A stretch of 64,000 nt of DNA from Lysobacteraceae bacterium NML03-0222 (GTDB lineage Bacteria; Pseudomonadota; Gammaproteobacteria; Xanthomonadales; Xanthomonadaceae), in contig NWQM01000001.1 in the NCBI GenBank assembly GCA_002798195.1, positions 434,001-498,000 of the forward strand. The letters are read 5' to 3'. The notes below the pieces were generated by a model. The model saw nothing but the letters and a program-made list of their open reading frames with translations, was not told the origin of the DNA and did no database searches. The position numbers and the translations under genes were made by a program. Below are positions 55,394 to 63,958 of this stretch, piece by piece. Position 1 is the first letter of the stretch, and each line of letters begins with the position of its first letter.

Positions 55394-56476
55394 ATGTTTC
55401 GCCAAATTTTTCTGCCCTTAAGTTTTGCGTTTGCATTGGCCTTGCCCGCGACTTCGGCGGCACAAACCATCGAAAAAGCCGATGATTTGGCGCGTCTGGC
55501 ACTGGACTGCATCCAGAAGGAATACCCCAACAAAATCGCCCATGTGCTGCGCAATGACGCCGACAGCGGCACGCCGCGGCAGTTGTATCCGGCCTTTTAT
55601 GGCTGCTATGACTGGCACTCGGCGGTACATGGGCATTGGCTTTTGGTGCGCCTGCTGCAACTGGATGGCAATGCCGGTTTTGCTGCCGAAGCCCGGCAGA
55701 AACTGGGCGAGAACTTGAGCGCGGCCAATTTGCAGGCAGAGGCGGCGTATTTCCGGCGCGGCGACAAGAGTTTCGAGCGCCCCTACGGTATCGCCTGGTT
55801 GTTGCAGCTTTCTGCACAATTGCATGGCTGGGATGACCCGGACGCCAAGCGTTGGGCCGAAGCGATAGTGCCGGTGGAGCAAGAAGCCGCCAACCGCATC
55901 CGCGAATGGCTGCCCAACCTGACCTTCCCGGTGCGGGTCGGCGAGCATGCGCAAACCGCATTCGCCTTTGGCCTGATTCGCGATTGGGCAGTGGTGCGTG
56001 GCGACAAGGCCATGCAGGACTTGATAGATGCCAGCAGCCGTCGTTTTTACCTGCGCGACCGCGATTGCCCGCTGTCCTATGAGCCTTCCGGTAGCGATTT
56101 TCTCTCCCCTTGTCTTGCCGAGGCCGACCTGATGCGCCGGGTACTGCCGCAGGATGAATTCGTCCGCTGGCTGGATGGTTTCATGCCGCAAATCCCGCGC
56201 AACAATGCCGATGCCGACTGGCTGCTGCCGGGCGTTGTCACCGACAAGAGCGATGGCAAACTGGCGCATCTGGACGGCCTCAACCTGAGCCGCGCCTGGA
56301 TGCTGGAAGGCATCATCCGCAGCCTGCCTGCCGGTGATGCCCGCCTGCCGGCCTTGCAGGCCGCGGCCAAACGTCACCGCGAAGCCGGCCTTTCGGCCTT
56401 CGATGACATGCACTACATGGGCTCGCACTGGCTGGGCAGCTTTGCCACCTATCTGCTGGCGCCGCCCGGTGCTTGA
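55394..56476 (+). CDS. DUF2891-type secreted protein
   Basis: The 360-residue protein has a signal peptide (MFRQIFLPLSFAFALALPATSA). The body shows KIAHVLRNDADSGTPRQLYP, FYGCYDWHSAVHGHWLLVRL, RPYGIAWLLQLSAQL and HYMGSHWLGSFATYLL, like DUF2891 alpha-helical toroid proteins. Function unknown; a carbohydrate-active fold is possible. The ATG at 55394 is preferred over 55388 because GGAG is then six bases away. Confidence 0.75.
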   Translation: MFRQIFLPLSFAFALALPATSAAQTIEKADDLARLALDCIQKEYPNKIAHVLRNDADSGTPRQLYPAFYGCYDWHSAVHGHWLLVRLLQLDGNAGFAAEARQKLGENLSAANLQAEAAYFRRGDKSFERPYGIAWLLQLSAQLHGWDDPDAKRWAEAIVPVEQEAANRIREWLPNLTFPVRVGEHAQTAFAFGLIRDWAVVRGDKAMQDLIDASSRRFYLRDRDCPLSYEPSGSDFLSPCLAEADLMRRVLPQDEFVRWLDGFMPQIPRNNADADWLLPGVVTDKSDGKLAHLDGLNLSRAWMLEGIIRSLPAGDARLPALQAAAKRHREAGLSAFDDMHYMGSHWLGSFATYLLAPPGA

Positions 56477-56528
56477 AAAATCGCCCGCCGCCTTCATTTA
56501 CATGCGTTACACCCCCGGAGACTCACTG

Positions 56529-56873
56529 ATGGCCGTGACCCTTGCCCCCGCCGCACTTGCCCGCGTTCAAAGTTATTTGGCTGCCGACCCGGCCAAACAG
56601 GGGCTGCGTTTTGGCGTGAAGCGTACCGGCTGTTCCGGTTGGGGCTATGCCATCGACATGGCGGACGCTGCCCACGACAACGACCATGTGTTTGAACAGG
56701 GCGGCGTGCGCGTGCTGGTGGATGCCGACAGCCTGCCGCTGGTGGATGGCACTGAAATCGACTTTTTAAAGCAGGGTTTGAACGAGCAGTTCGTATTCCG
56801 CAACCCCAATGTCAAGGGTGAATGCGGCTGCGGCGAGAGCTTTACCACTGAGCCTGACAAGGACTTGGATTAA
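56529..56873 (+). CDS. IscA/SufA-family iron-sulfur carrier protein
   Basis: The 114-residue A-type carrier has the three conserved cysteines: Cys35 (RTGCSGWGY), Cys99 and Cys101 (GECGCGESF). Such proteins carry [2Fe-2S]/[4Fe-4S] clusters or iron to apoproteins. No isc or suf genes are adjacent, so IscA, SufA and ErpA cannot be told apart here. The frame is open upstream, but the ATG at 56529 follows GGAGACTCACTG and gives the family length. Confidence 0.9.
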   Translation: MAVTLAPAALARVQSYLAADPAKQGLRFGVKRTGCSGWGYAIDMADAAHDNDHVFEQGGVRVLVDADSLPLVDGTEIDFLKQGLNEQFVFRNPNVKGECGCGESFTTEPDKDLD

Positions 56874-56891
56874 ACCTGTCCGTTCAAGTTT

Positions 56892-56913
56892 GAGCCGCGA
56901 TATATCGCGGCTC
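56892..56913. terminator. 22-bp palindrome after the IscA-type gene
   Basis: GAGCCGCGATATATCGCGGCTC is a perfect palindrome between two convergent genes. It can fold into a GC-rich hairpin with little loop and is not followed by a T-run. Confidence 0.55.
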
Positions 56914-56997
56914 TCCTGGGGTAGTTCACGATTTTTTTGTGAAATGGTTTCAGGCCAAAACTGCAAAACCGCTGAAATAGAAATTGCGAGCAGATTT

Positions 56998-58716
56998 TTA
57001 TCTGCTTAGCTTGCCTGCAAGGCGTTGGACGGCAGCGCAGCTGGCTTGGCTGCCCGCTTCGCAGGCCAATTGGTAAAGCCCGCTGGCACGGCTTGCGCTT
57101 TGCCTGTGGCCAATACCAAGTTCATACATCGTTGCCTGCTCTTCAATATCGGAGATGCTGTACTCGGTCTTTATTCTTGCCAATATTTCAGCGGCATCGT
57201 CCATGCGCTTTTCAACGCCCCAGCCGTGCTGATACATGCGGGCAATGGCAAACAGGGTGGGCAAGTGGTTGTTTTGCTGAAATGCCTCGAAATAAAAGCG
57301 GAATGCCTGCGTGTAGTCTTGTGCAAGGATGTCGCCATCCTCGTACAACTCGCCAATTAGCTGCTGCGCTGGCGCGTATTTCTGCATGGCCGCCTGCTCG
57401 TACCAATAAATGGCCAGGATATTGTCCTGCGCAACGCCAAAGCCGGTTTGGTAGGCACTGCCCAGCATATATTGCGCCCCTGCATGTCCGAGTTGTGCTG
57501 CACGGCTGAACCATTGGCTGGCTTTTTCCGGTGCGATGGTCTGGCCATTGGAGCCAACAGAGGATATATGCCCCATTTGGTATTGGGCTTCGGGGTGGCC
57601 TTGTTCGGCAGCGCGGCGATACCACTCAAGTGCAAGCGCGTCATTCTGCTCGATGCCAATGCCCAGGTTGTAAGCATCTGCCAGCTGTTTTTGTGCATCG
57701 GCATGACCTTGTTCGGCTGCGCGACGGAACCAGTTCATGGCTTCATCAGGATTCAAAGGGGTGCCGGCAAAACCTTGGGAGTACATGATGGCCAACAGAT
57801 ATTGGTCATCGGCATCTGCCTGTGCAAGATTGCTGGCCAGGCGCTCCAGCAATTTTTGGGGATTCTCCTGGGAATCGTTTTGATACTGCTCCAAAAGCAT
57901 GCCCAGCGCCTCGTCATTGCCTAACCGGGCAGCTTTCTTGTACCAGCCAATAACTTGCTTTTGAGCATGTGGTTTATCCATGGAAATCCAGGCTATGGTT
58001 TTCAGCATGGCTTCCGGATGCCCTTGCTCTGCTGCCTGCAAAAACCAGTCTTTGGCAGGCTCAACTTCTGCAAGGCCAGATTCTGAATAAAGCCTGGCAA
58101 GCTGGTACTGAGCCAGCATGTCGCCTGCTCTTGCCTTGGGGACAAGGGCGGCAATTTCCCGGCTGGGATGCAGCCCCTTTTTGCGCTCATTGAAAAGGCG
58201 CGCTTTTTCTTTGTCTTCCGGAACCAGATGACCCATCTCATAGTACAGCGCAAGCTGGTAAATGGACGGGTAGTGGTCTTGTGCTGCGGCTTTTTCATAC
58301 CAGTCAATGGCCTGTCTTTGGGCGGCTTCATCGCTTGCCGCCTCCCCGGACTCATATCGCCGAGCCAGTTCAAACTGGGCGTCAGGAATGCCCAGTTGTG
58401 CGGCAGCTTCAGTTAGCTCCAAAAGTTCGGGTAAAGACAGCCTAGGCTCTTCCATGACATGCTGTTCAAGTAAATATTTCGCGGGGATGTGTCCCTGTTG
58501 TGCCAGTGGTCGGAGCCATTCCCGCGCCCAAATGCGGCTTTGTACAATTCCCTCCCCGTAGAGATGCCTTTCGCCAAGGCGCATGCGCGCATCGGTATCA
58601 CCGCGTTTTGCGGTCAGCATCAAGGCTTGAGTTTCCCGACTGTTCTGTGCGGGGAGGGCGGCAGGCAGGAACAGCATCAGGCTAGCTGCCAGGGCAAGGA
58701 GGTTGAATGTTTTCAT
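56998..58716 (-). CDS. Sel1-repeat protein with signal peptide
   Basis: The 572-residue protein has a signal peptide (MKTFNLLALAASLMLFLPAA) and then a run of Sel1-like repeats, visible as A-x-x-G-x-x-x-A-x-x-x-L-G patterns (AAEQGHADAQKQLADAYNLG, AAEQGHPEAQYQMGH, AAQLGHAGAQYMLGSAYQTG). It is probably periplasmic and mediates protein contacts. The frame is open to 58920, but the start at 58716 has AGGAGG upstream and begins the signal peptide. A small hairpin overlaps its stop (56989-57006). The partner is unknown. Confidence 0.85.
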   Translation of the reverse strand: MKTFNLLALAASLMLFLPAALPAQNSRETQALMLTAKRGDTDARMRLGERHLYGEGIVQSRIWAREWLRPLAQQGHIPAKYLLEQHVMEEPRLSLPELLELTEAAAQLGIPDAQFELARRYESGEAASDEAAQRQAIDWYEKAAAQDHYPSIYQLALYYEMGHLVPEDKEKARLFNERKKGLHPSREIAALVPKARAGDMLAQYQLARLYSESGLAEVEPAKDWFLQAAEQGHPEAMLKTIAWISMDKPHAQKQVIGWYKKAARLGNDEALGMLLEQYQNDSQENPQKLLERLASNLAQADADDQYLLAIMYSQGFAGTPLNPDEAMNWFRRAAEQGHADAQKQLADAYNLGIGIEQNDALALEWYRRAAEQGHPEAQYQMGHISSVGSNGQTIAPEKASQWFSRAAQLGHAGAQYMLGSAYQTGFGVAQDNILAIYWYEQAAMQKYAPAQQLIGELYEDGDILAQDYTQAFRFYFEAFQQNNHLPTLFAIARMYQHGWGVEKRMDDAAEILARIKTEYSISDIEEQATMYELGIGHRQSASRASGLYQLACEAGSQASCAAVQRLAGKLSR

Positions 58717-58973
58717 GCCGCCGAGTATGAGCGTTTTATCTGCGCTTGTCGCAGCTGCCTTTAATGACCCTGCGTGCTTTACGGTCACTGAGCTTGGTCT
58801 GGTTGGCGGCCAGTTGTGCCAGCCATCTGTCAGCAGCGCTTTGCCTGCCTTCAGTGTATTGTCAGGTATAGCCGATGGCCGCTTGCAACAGGCATTGGAC
58901 TTACGGCAGCAGTGCGGCAACTAAAGCTTGCCTTGCTTTGCAGGACGAAAGCGCCATATTGTCGTCATCTTAC
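58717..58973. other. Intergenic region between the divergent Sel1 gene and the rpsF operon
   Basis: No gene is supported. The open frames here are continuations of neighbouring frames without start signals. Confidence 0.5.
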
Positions 58974-59002
58974 TTGCCTGGGTCGGGATAAAGCCGCATA
59001 AT
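58974..59002 (+). promoter_or_regulatory. Sigma70-type promoter of the rpsF operon
   Basis: TTGCCT (58974-58979) and CATAAT (58997-59002) are spaced by 17 bases. Transcription would start near 59009 and give a leader of about 100 bases before rpsF. Confidence 0.7.
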
Positions 59003-59048
59003 GCACGACTTCCTGCGTCCTGCGCAGGGAGTCTTGCTCCACGGCGTG

Positions 59049-59088
59049 ATTGCCGGGGGCTGTCAGGCAGGGCAATCCCGCGCTGCCG
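59049..59088 (+). promoter_or_regulatory. Possible S6:S18 autoregulatory leader hairpin
   Basis: In the rpsF leader, GGCAG (59066-59070) pairs with CTGCC (59083-59087) around GG-CAAT-CC with a bulge carrying CCG, the feature known from S6:S18-binding leaders. An alternative stem ATTGCC/GGCAAT (59049-59054 with 59071-59076) is mutually exclusive. Tentative. Confidence 0.35.
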
Positions 59089-59108
59089 ATATCCACAAGG
59101 AAAACACC

Positions 59109-59549
59109 ATGCGTCATTACGAAGTCGTGTTCCTGGTCCACCCGGATCAGAGCGAACAAGTGCCCGGCATGCTCGAGCGCTACACCGCTGCCATCGAAGC
59201 TGCCGGCGGCAAAATCCACCGCGTCGAAGATTGGGGTCGCCGCATGCTGGCCTACTCCATCGACAATCTGGTCAAGGCACACTACGCGATGTTCAACATC
59301 GAATGCGACCAGGCTGCCTTGGACGAGCTGGTTGATGCCTTCCGCTTCAACGATGCCATCCTGCGCCATCTGATCATCAAGCGCGATGAAGCCATCACCG
59401 AACAGTCGCTCATCATGAAGAACAAGGATGAGAAGGGTGACAAGGCCGAGCGTGGCGAGCGTCGTCGCCGTGACGATGAAGAAGGCGAAGCCGATACCGC
59501 TTCTGACGAAGAAAGCGGCGATAACAACGAAGCTGAAGAAGCTGCATAA
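59109..59549 (+). CDS. rpsF: Ribosomal protein S6
   Basis: The 146-residue protein starts MRHYEVVFLVHPDQSEQVPG and contains WGRRMLAYSI and AHYAMFNIE, the S6 core. After about residue 100 comes a long charged tail, basic then strongly acidic (DDEEGE...EEAA), longer than the six-glutamate-type tail of E. coli S6. It binds S18 in the 30S platform. The ATG at 59109 follows CAAGGAAAACACC. It is first in rpsF-rpsR-rplI. Confidence 0.97.
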   Translation: MRHYEVVFLVHPDQSEQVPGMLERYTAAIEAAGGKIHRVEDWGRRMLAYSIDNLVKAHYAMFNIECDQAALDELVDAFRFNDAILRHLIIKRDEAITEQSLIMKNKDEKGDKAERGERRRRDDEEGEADTASDEESGDNNEAEEAA

Positions 59550-59560
59550 GGAGCACGACC

Positions 59561-59791
59561 ATGTCCAAGTTCTTCCGTCGCCGCAAGTTCTGCAAGTTCA
59601 CCGCCGAAGGCGTGACCGAAATCGATTACAAGGATCTGGCCACCCTGCGCCAGTACCTGACCGAAACCGGCAAGATCGTGCCGAGCCGCATCACTGGCAC
59701 CAAGTCGCGCTATCAGCGTCAGCTGGCAACGGCCGTCAAGCGTGCCCGTTATCTGGCGCTGCTGCCGTACACCGACAACCACGACGTTTGA
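59561..59791 (+). CDS. rpsR: Ribosomal protein S18
   Basis: The 76-residue basic protein has FFRRRKFCKFTAEG, ITGTKSRYQRQLATAVKRAR and the end LLPYTDNH, all family features. It forms a heterodimer with S6. AAGGAG stands before the ATG. Confidence 0.98.
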   Translation: MSKFFRRRKFCKFTAEGVTEIDYKDLATLRQYLTETGKIVPSRITGTKSRYQRQLATAVKRARYLALLPYTDNHDV

Positions 59792-59889
59792 TCGTGACAG
59801 GCGGCGGGCCAAGTGGCTCGCCGTCCCCATCCGTCCATTCGGACAGCCACCGTTGCGGGTCAGCCCGCTAACGAATACGGAGATAACTC

Positions 59890-60342
59890 ATGAAACTCAT
59901 CCTGCTGCAAAAAGTGCAGAACCTTGGCAAGCTCGGCGATACCGTCGAGGTCAAGCCCGGCTTTGGCCGCAACTATCTGGTGCCGCAAGGCAAGGCCGTG
60001 CCGGCAACCGCCGCCAACCTGGCTGAATTTGAAGCCCGCCGCGCCGAATACGAAGCCAAGGCGCAAGCCCTGCACGATGAAGCCGAAAGCCGTCGCGCCA
60101 AGTTTGAAGGCCAGAGCGTCACCATCCGTGCCAATGCCTCCAACGAAGGCAAGCTGTACGGCTCGGTCACGCCGCGCGATATCGCCGAAGCCTTTACCGC
60201 CGCTGGCCTGCCGCTCAACAAGAGCGAAGTGGTGCTGGGCGAAGGCCCGCTGCGCAACACCGGCGAATACGAAGTGATGGTGCACTTTGCCGCCGAAGTG
60301 GAAACCCCGGTCAAGGTGGTGGTGGAAGCCGAACAGGCTTGA
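59890..60342 (+). CDS. rplI: Ribosomal protein L9
   Basis: The 150-residue protein has the L9 signature MKLILLQKVQNLGKLGD and GFGRNYLVPQGKA, a long connecting helix (about 45-80) and a C-terminal domain. It follows rpsR after 98 bases of spacer, which shows no gene. Confidence 0.98.
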   Translation: MKLILLQKVQNLGKLGDTVEVKPGFGRNYLVPQGKAVPATAANLAEFEARRAEYEAKAQALHDEAESRRAKFEGQSVTIRANASNEGKLYGSVTPRDIAEAFTAAGLPLNKSEVVLGEGPLRNTGEYEVMVHFAAEVETPVKVVVEAEQA

Positions 60343-60365
60343 TTCTGCCCACCGGCCAATCTGCG

Positions 60366-60397
60366 ACGGGCATCCTTCGGGGTGCCCGTTTGCTTTT
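60366..60397 (+). terminator. Intrinsic terminator after rplI
   Basis: ACGGGCATCC and GGGTGCCCGT form a ten-pair stem (one G-T) with a TTCG tetraloop, followed by TTGCTTTTG. It lies 24 bases after the rplI stop and separates it from dnaB. Confidence 0.88.
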
Positions 60398-60464
60398 GTG
60401 CTGGCAGTGCAGCCAGCGCCCCTCTAGCATTACGCCTTTGGCGTTTTGATGTGGATATCTGTGG

Positions 60465-61874
60465 ATGAACAATCGCAGCCCCGAGTTCGCGCAGCGTTTT
60501 GAAAACCGTACCGATAGTCGCGTGCAGCAATTGCGCGTGCCGCCGCAGTCGATTGAAGCCGAGCAGGCGGTGCTGGGCGGCCTGATGCTGGACAAAAACG
60601 CGATTGACCGCGTGGGTGACATCCTCACCGAGCAGGACTTTTATCGCCGCGATCACCAGCTGATTTATCGCGCCATGACCGAGCTTTCCAGCCGGGACAA
60701 GCCCTGTGACGTGGTGACCTTGCTGGAGTGGTTCGAATCCAATGGCAAGGCCGAGCAAGTGGCCGGTGGCGCCTATCTGGTGGAGCTGGCCAATACCACG
60801 CCATCGGCAGCCAATATCCGTGCCTATGCCGAGATTGTGCGCGACAAGGCGGTACTGCGGCAGTTGATTGATGTGGGCACCGGCATCGTCAATGATGCCT
60901 TCCAGCCCAATGGCCGGGAAAGCGCCGAGATTCTTTCCAAGGCCGAGCAGGATGTGTTCGCCATTGCTGAAGCAGGCAGCCGCGGGCGTGCCGATTTTGT
61001 GCAGGTCAAGCAGGCGCTGCAAAGTGCCTATCAGGTATTGCAGGAGCGCTTTGAAAACGGCGGCAGCGTCACCGGGCTTGCCACCGGCTATACCGAATTT
61101 GACCAGATGACGGCAGGTCTGCAACCAACCGACCTGATTATCCTTGCCGCCCGTCCGGCCATGGGTAAAACCACTTTTGCGCTGAATATTGCCGAATACG
61201 CGGCGATTCGCTCCAAGAAAGCCGTGGCGGTGTTCTCCATGGAAATGTCCGCCGCGCAACTGGCCTTGCGCCTGATTTCCTCCAATGGCCGGGTCAATGC
61301 CACGCGCCTGCGCACCGGGCAGTTGGAGGATGAAGACTGGACGCGGGTAGGCAGCGCGGTCAGCATGTTGCAAGGCACCAAAATATTCATCGACGACACC
61401 CCTGGGCTATCACCGGAAGTGCTGCGCTCCAAGGCGCGACGCTTGAAGCGTGAGCATGACCTGGGGCTGATTGTCATCGACTATCTGCAACTCATGGCCG
61501 TGCCGGGCAATAGCGAAAACCGCGCCACCGAGATTTCGGAAATCTCGCGCAGCCTCAAAGCCCTGGCAAAAGAGCTGAACGTGCCAGTGATTGCACTCTC
61601 GCAGCTCAACCGCTCGCTGGAAACCCGTACCGACAAGCGCCCGGTGATGGCTGACCTGCGCGAATCCGGCGCCATCGAGCAGGATGCCGATATCATCGTG
61701 TTCATCTACCGCGATGAGTACTACAACAAGGAAAACTCGCCGGACAAGGGGCTGGCGGAAATCATCATCGGCAAACAGCGCTCGGGGCCCACGGGCGCCA
61801 TCAAACTGCGCTTCTTTGGCGAATACACCCGTTTTGACAATCTGGCACACGATACCTTCGGCAGTTTCGAGTAG
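60465..61874 (+). CDS. dnaB: Replicative DNA helicase DnaB
   Basis: The 469-residue protein has the N-terminal domain (PPQSIEAEQAVLGGLMLD), linker, and RecA-like ATPase with Walker A RPAMGKTTFAL (~230-240), Walker B LIVIDYLQLM and the arginine-finger region. It unwinds DNA at the fork as a hexamer. No intein interrupts it. Confidence 0.97.
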   Translation: MNNRSPEFAQRFENRTDSRVQQLRVPPQSIEAEQAVLGGLMLDKNAIDRVGDILTEQDFYRRDHQLIYRAMTELSSRDKPCDVVTLLEWFESNGKAEQVAGGAYLVELANTTPSAANIRAYAEIVRDKAVLRQLIDVGTGIVNDAFQPNGRESAEILSKAEQDVFAIAEAGSRGRADFVQVKQALQSAYQVLQERFENGGSVTGLATGYTEFDQMTAGLQPTDLIILAARPAMGKTTFALNIAEYAAIRSKKAVAVFSMEMSAAQLALRLISSNGRVNATRLRTGQLEDEDWTRVGSAVSMLQGTKIFIDDTPGLSPEVLRSKARRLKREHDLGLIVIDYLQLMAVPGNSENRATEISEISRSLKALAKELNVPVIALSQLNRSLETRTDKRPVMADLRESGAIEQDADIIVFIYRDEYYNKENSPDKGLAEIIIGKQRSGPTGAIKLRFFGEYTRFDNLAHDTFGSFE

Positions 61875-61877
61875 CGC

Positions 61878-63026
61878 ATGAGCATCGACCTCCAGACCCT
61901 GCGCCCCAGCCGCATTGAAATCAATCTCGATACCTATGCCGAAAACCTGCGCCATATCCGCCAGCATACCGGCGTGCCGCTGATGGCCATCGTCAAGGCC
62001 AATGCCTATGGGCATGGCCTGCTGCCGATGGCGCGGCAAGCGCTGCAAGCAGGTGCCCAGCAGCTGGGTGTGGCCATCCCCGAAGAAGCGCTGGCGTTGC
62101 GCCAGGCGGGTATCAGCGCTCCGATTCTGGTGCTGGGCGCAGTGCCCAGGGCGCAGCTTGCCGCCTGCATCCATGCCGGTATTGAAATTACCGTACCGTC
62201 CGAACCCGGACTTGCCCAGGCGCTGGCGGTAGCCGAAGGCTTGGGCAAAAAGGCGCTTGTCCACCTGAAAATCGATACCGGCATGGCGCGCATCGGGGTT
62301 CCGGCAGAAAAAGCCGCGCCGCTGATTGAAGCGGCGCTGGCCTCGCCTTGGTGCCATATCCAGGGGATTTTTTCGCATCTGGCCTGTGCTGATGAGCCGG
62401 ATTCAGCGATGACCGCTACCCAGCTGGAGCGTTTTTTAAGCGCCTGTGAGTATTTCCAGCGCATCGGTGCTGCCATGCCGGTTCGGCACCTGGCCAATTC
62501 CGGCGGAGTGATGAACTTTCCCGAAACCTGGCTGGACATGGTGCGCCCCGGCATCATGAGCTATGGCGTTTTGCCCGGCAAAGAATGCCGCGCGCAGCTT
62601 CCCTTACAGCCGGTGCTGGCGTTGAAATCGGTCGTGGCACACAGCAAGCCGGTCAAGGCCGATACCCCGGTGGGCTATGGCGCGACCTGGCGCAGCCCCG
62701 GAGCCACCCATATCGCCACCATTCCCCTGGGCTATGGCGATGGCTGGTCACGCCAGCTTTCATCGCGCGGTGCAGTCCTGATTGATGGCCGCCGCCGGGC
62801 GATTGCCGGGCGCATCTGCATGGATCAATTCATGGTGGATACCGGCGCGCAGCCAGTTGCAGCAGGGCAGGAAGTCGTGCTGATTGGTGAGCAGCAGGGC
62901 GCGCGCATCCGCATCGAAGAAGTCGCCGAACTTGCCGGCACCATCGGCTATGAACTATTGACCCATATGAGCGCGCGCCTGCCACGGGTGTACCTCAAAA
63001 ACGGCCAGCCGGTCATGGTGGGGTGA
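61878..63026 (+). CDS. alr: Alanine racemase
   Basis: The 382-residue PLP enzyme has the Schiff-base lysine Lys40 in VKANAYGHG, the HLANSGG block and a C-terminal domain with YGDGWSRQL and GRICMDQFMVD. It makes D-alanine for peptidoglycan. It starts 3 bases after dnaB and is probably co-transcribed with it. Confidence 0.97.
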   Translation: MSIDLQTLRPSRIEINLDTYAENLRHIRQHTGVPLMAIVKANAYGHGLLPMARQALQAGAQQLGVAIPEEALALRQAGISAPILVLGAVPRAQLAACIHAGIEITVPSEPGLAQALAVAEGLGKKALVHLKIDTGMARIGVPAEKAAPLIEAALASPWCHIQGIFSHLACADEPDSAMTATQLERFLSACEYFQRIGAAMPVRHLANSGGVMNFPETWLDMVRPGIMSYGVLPGKECRAQLPLQPVLALKSVVAHSKPVKADTPVGYGATWRSPGATHIATIPLGYGDGWSRQLSSRGAVLIDGRRRAIAGRICMDQFMVDTGAQPVAAGQEVVLIGEQQGARIRIEEVAELAGTIGYELLTHMSARLPRVYLKNGQPVMVG

Positions 63027-63027
63027 T

Positions 63028-63043
63028 GCCTTGAACAGGCTCT
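63028..63043 (-). repeat. Hairpin repeat copy 3 (inverted)
   Basis: Two bases after the alr stop the plus strand reads gccttgaacaggctct, the exact reverse complement of 42975-42990. On this strand only a shorter stem (GCC/GGC) can form, and no T-run follows. Confidence 0.75.
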
Positions 63044-63151
63044 GAAAACTTCGGCTGAATGTGTGAGCCGGGAAGCTGGCCTGTTCATCTGACGGCTACA
63101 TGCAATCGGATAGGGTGCAATCATTCCCAGCAGCTACACGGAGTGATAGCG

Positions 63152-63829
63152 ATGAATTTGAGCCTGAAGATGACCGCCGCCGCCATGGCCGCCAGCCTGC
63201 TGGCAGGCTGCGCCAGCTATACCGGACAGACCAATGCCCCGGATGATCCCAACCGTGCCCGCCGTGGCGCGCTCATTGGCGCAAGCATTGGCGCGGTGGC
63301 AGGGCTTTTGAGTGGCAGTGATGCCACCGAACGCCGCCAGCACGCGATGATTGGTGCGGGTATTGGTGGCCTTGCCGGTGCCGGCATCGGTGCCTATCAA
63401 GATCGCCAGGAAGCCGAACTGCGTCGGCAAACTGCCGGAACCGGCGTGGAAGTGCAGCGCGATGGCGATGTCATCAAGCTGAACCTGCCCGATGGCGTGA
63501 CCTTCGACTTCAACAAAACCGACATCAAACCGCAGTTTTATCCGGCGCTGAACAACATCGCCCGCACCGTGGCCGAATACAACCAGACCATCGTGGAAGT
63601 GGCCGGGCATACCGACAACGTCGGCTCATTGGCGGCCAACCAGACCGTCTCCGACCGGCGTGCGCATGCCGTAGGCCAATATTTGATGGGGCAGGGCGTG
63701 CTGCCCGCGCGTGTGGAAATGCGCGGCTACAACTATCAATATCCGGTCGCCGACAACGGCACCGAGCAGGGCAGGGCGCAAAACCGCCGGGTGGAAATCC
63801 GCCTGATTCCGCTGCAAAGCGGCGGCTGA
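63152..63829 (+). CDS. OmpA-family lipoprotein with glycine-zipper segment
   Basis: The 225-residue protein has a lipoprotein signal with lipobox LLAGC (Cys20). A glycine-zipper stretch follows (GALIGASIGAVAGLLSG and GAGIGGLAGAGIGAYQD), then an OmpA-type peptidoglycan-binding domain (FDFNKTDIKPQFYPALNNIA, VAGHTDNVGS, NRRVEIRLIP). It probably links the outer membrane to peptidoglycan (YiaD-like). CGGAG precedes the ATG at 63152; the frame is open to 63059 but would add a non-signal extension. Confidence 0.9.
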   Translation: MNLSLKMTAAAMAASLLAGCASYTGQTNAPDDPNRARRGALIGASIGAVAGLLSGSDATERRQHAMIGAGIGGLAGAGIGAYQDRQEAELRRQTAGTGVEVQRDGDVIKLNLPDGVTFDFNKTDIKPQFYPALNNIARTVAEYNQTIVEVAGHTDNVGSLAANQTVSDRRAHAVGQYLMGQGVLPARVEMRGYNYQYPVADNGTEQGRAQNRRVEIRLIPLQSGG

Positions 63830-63877
63830 TGCCCAAACGCTTGTTTCATACACCAAGCGCAGCGCATGGTGTGACTG

Positions 63878-63910
63878 ACAAGCCCCGGTTTTCCGGGGCT
63901 TGTTGTTTCA
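63878..63910 (+). terminator. Intrinsic terminator after the OmpA-type lipoprotein gene
   Basis: ACAAGCCCCGG and CCGGGGCTTGT form a perfect eleven-pair stem around TTTT, followed by TGTTTCA. It lies 48 bases after the stop. Confidence 0.85.
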
Positions 63911-63958
63911 TCTCGGCGCTGTCCTAAAGTGCTGCGTGCAACCTCATTGGATAGCCAA

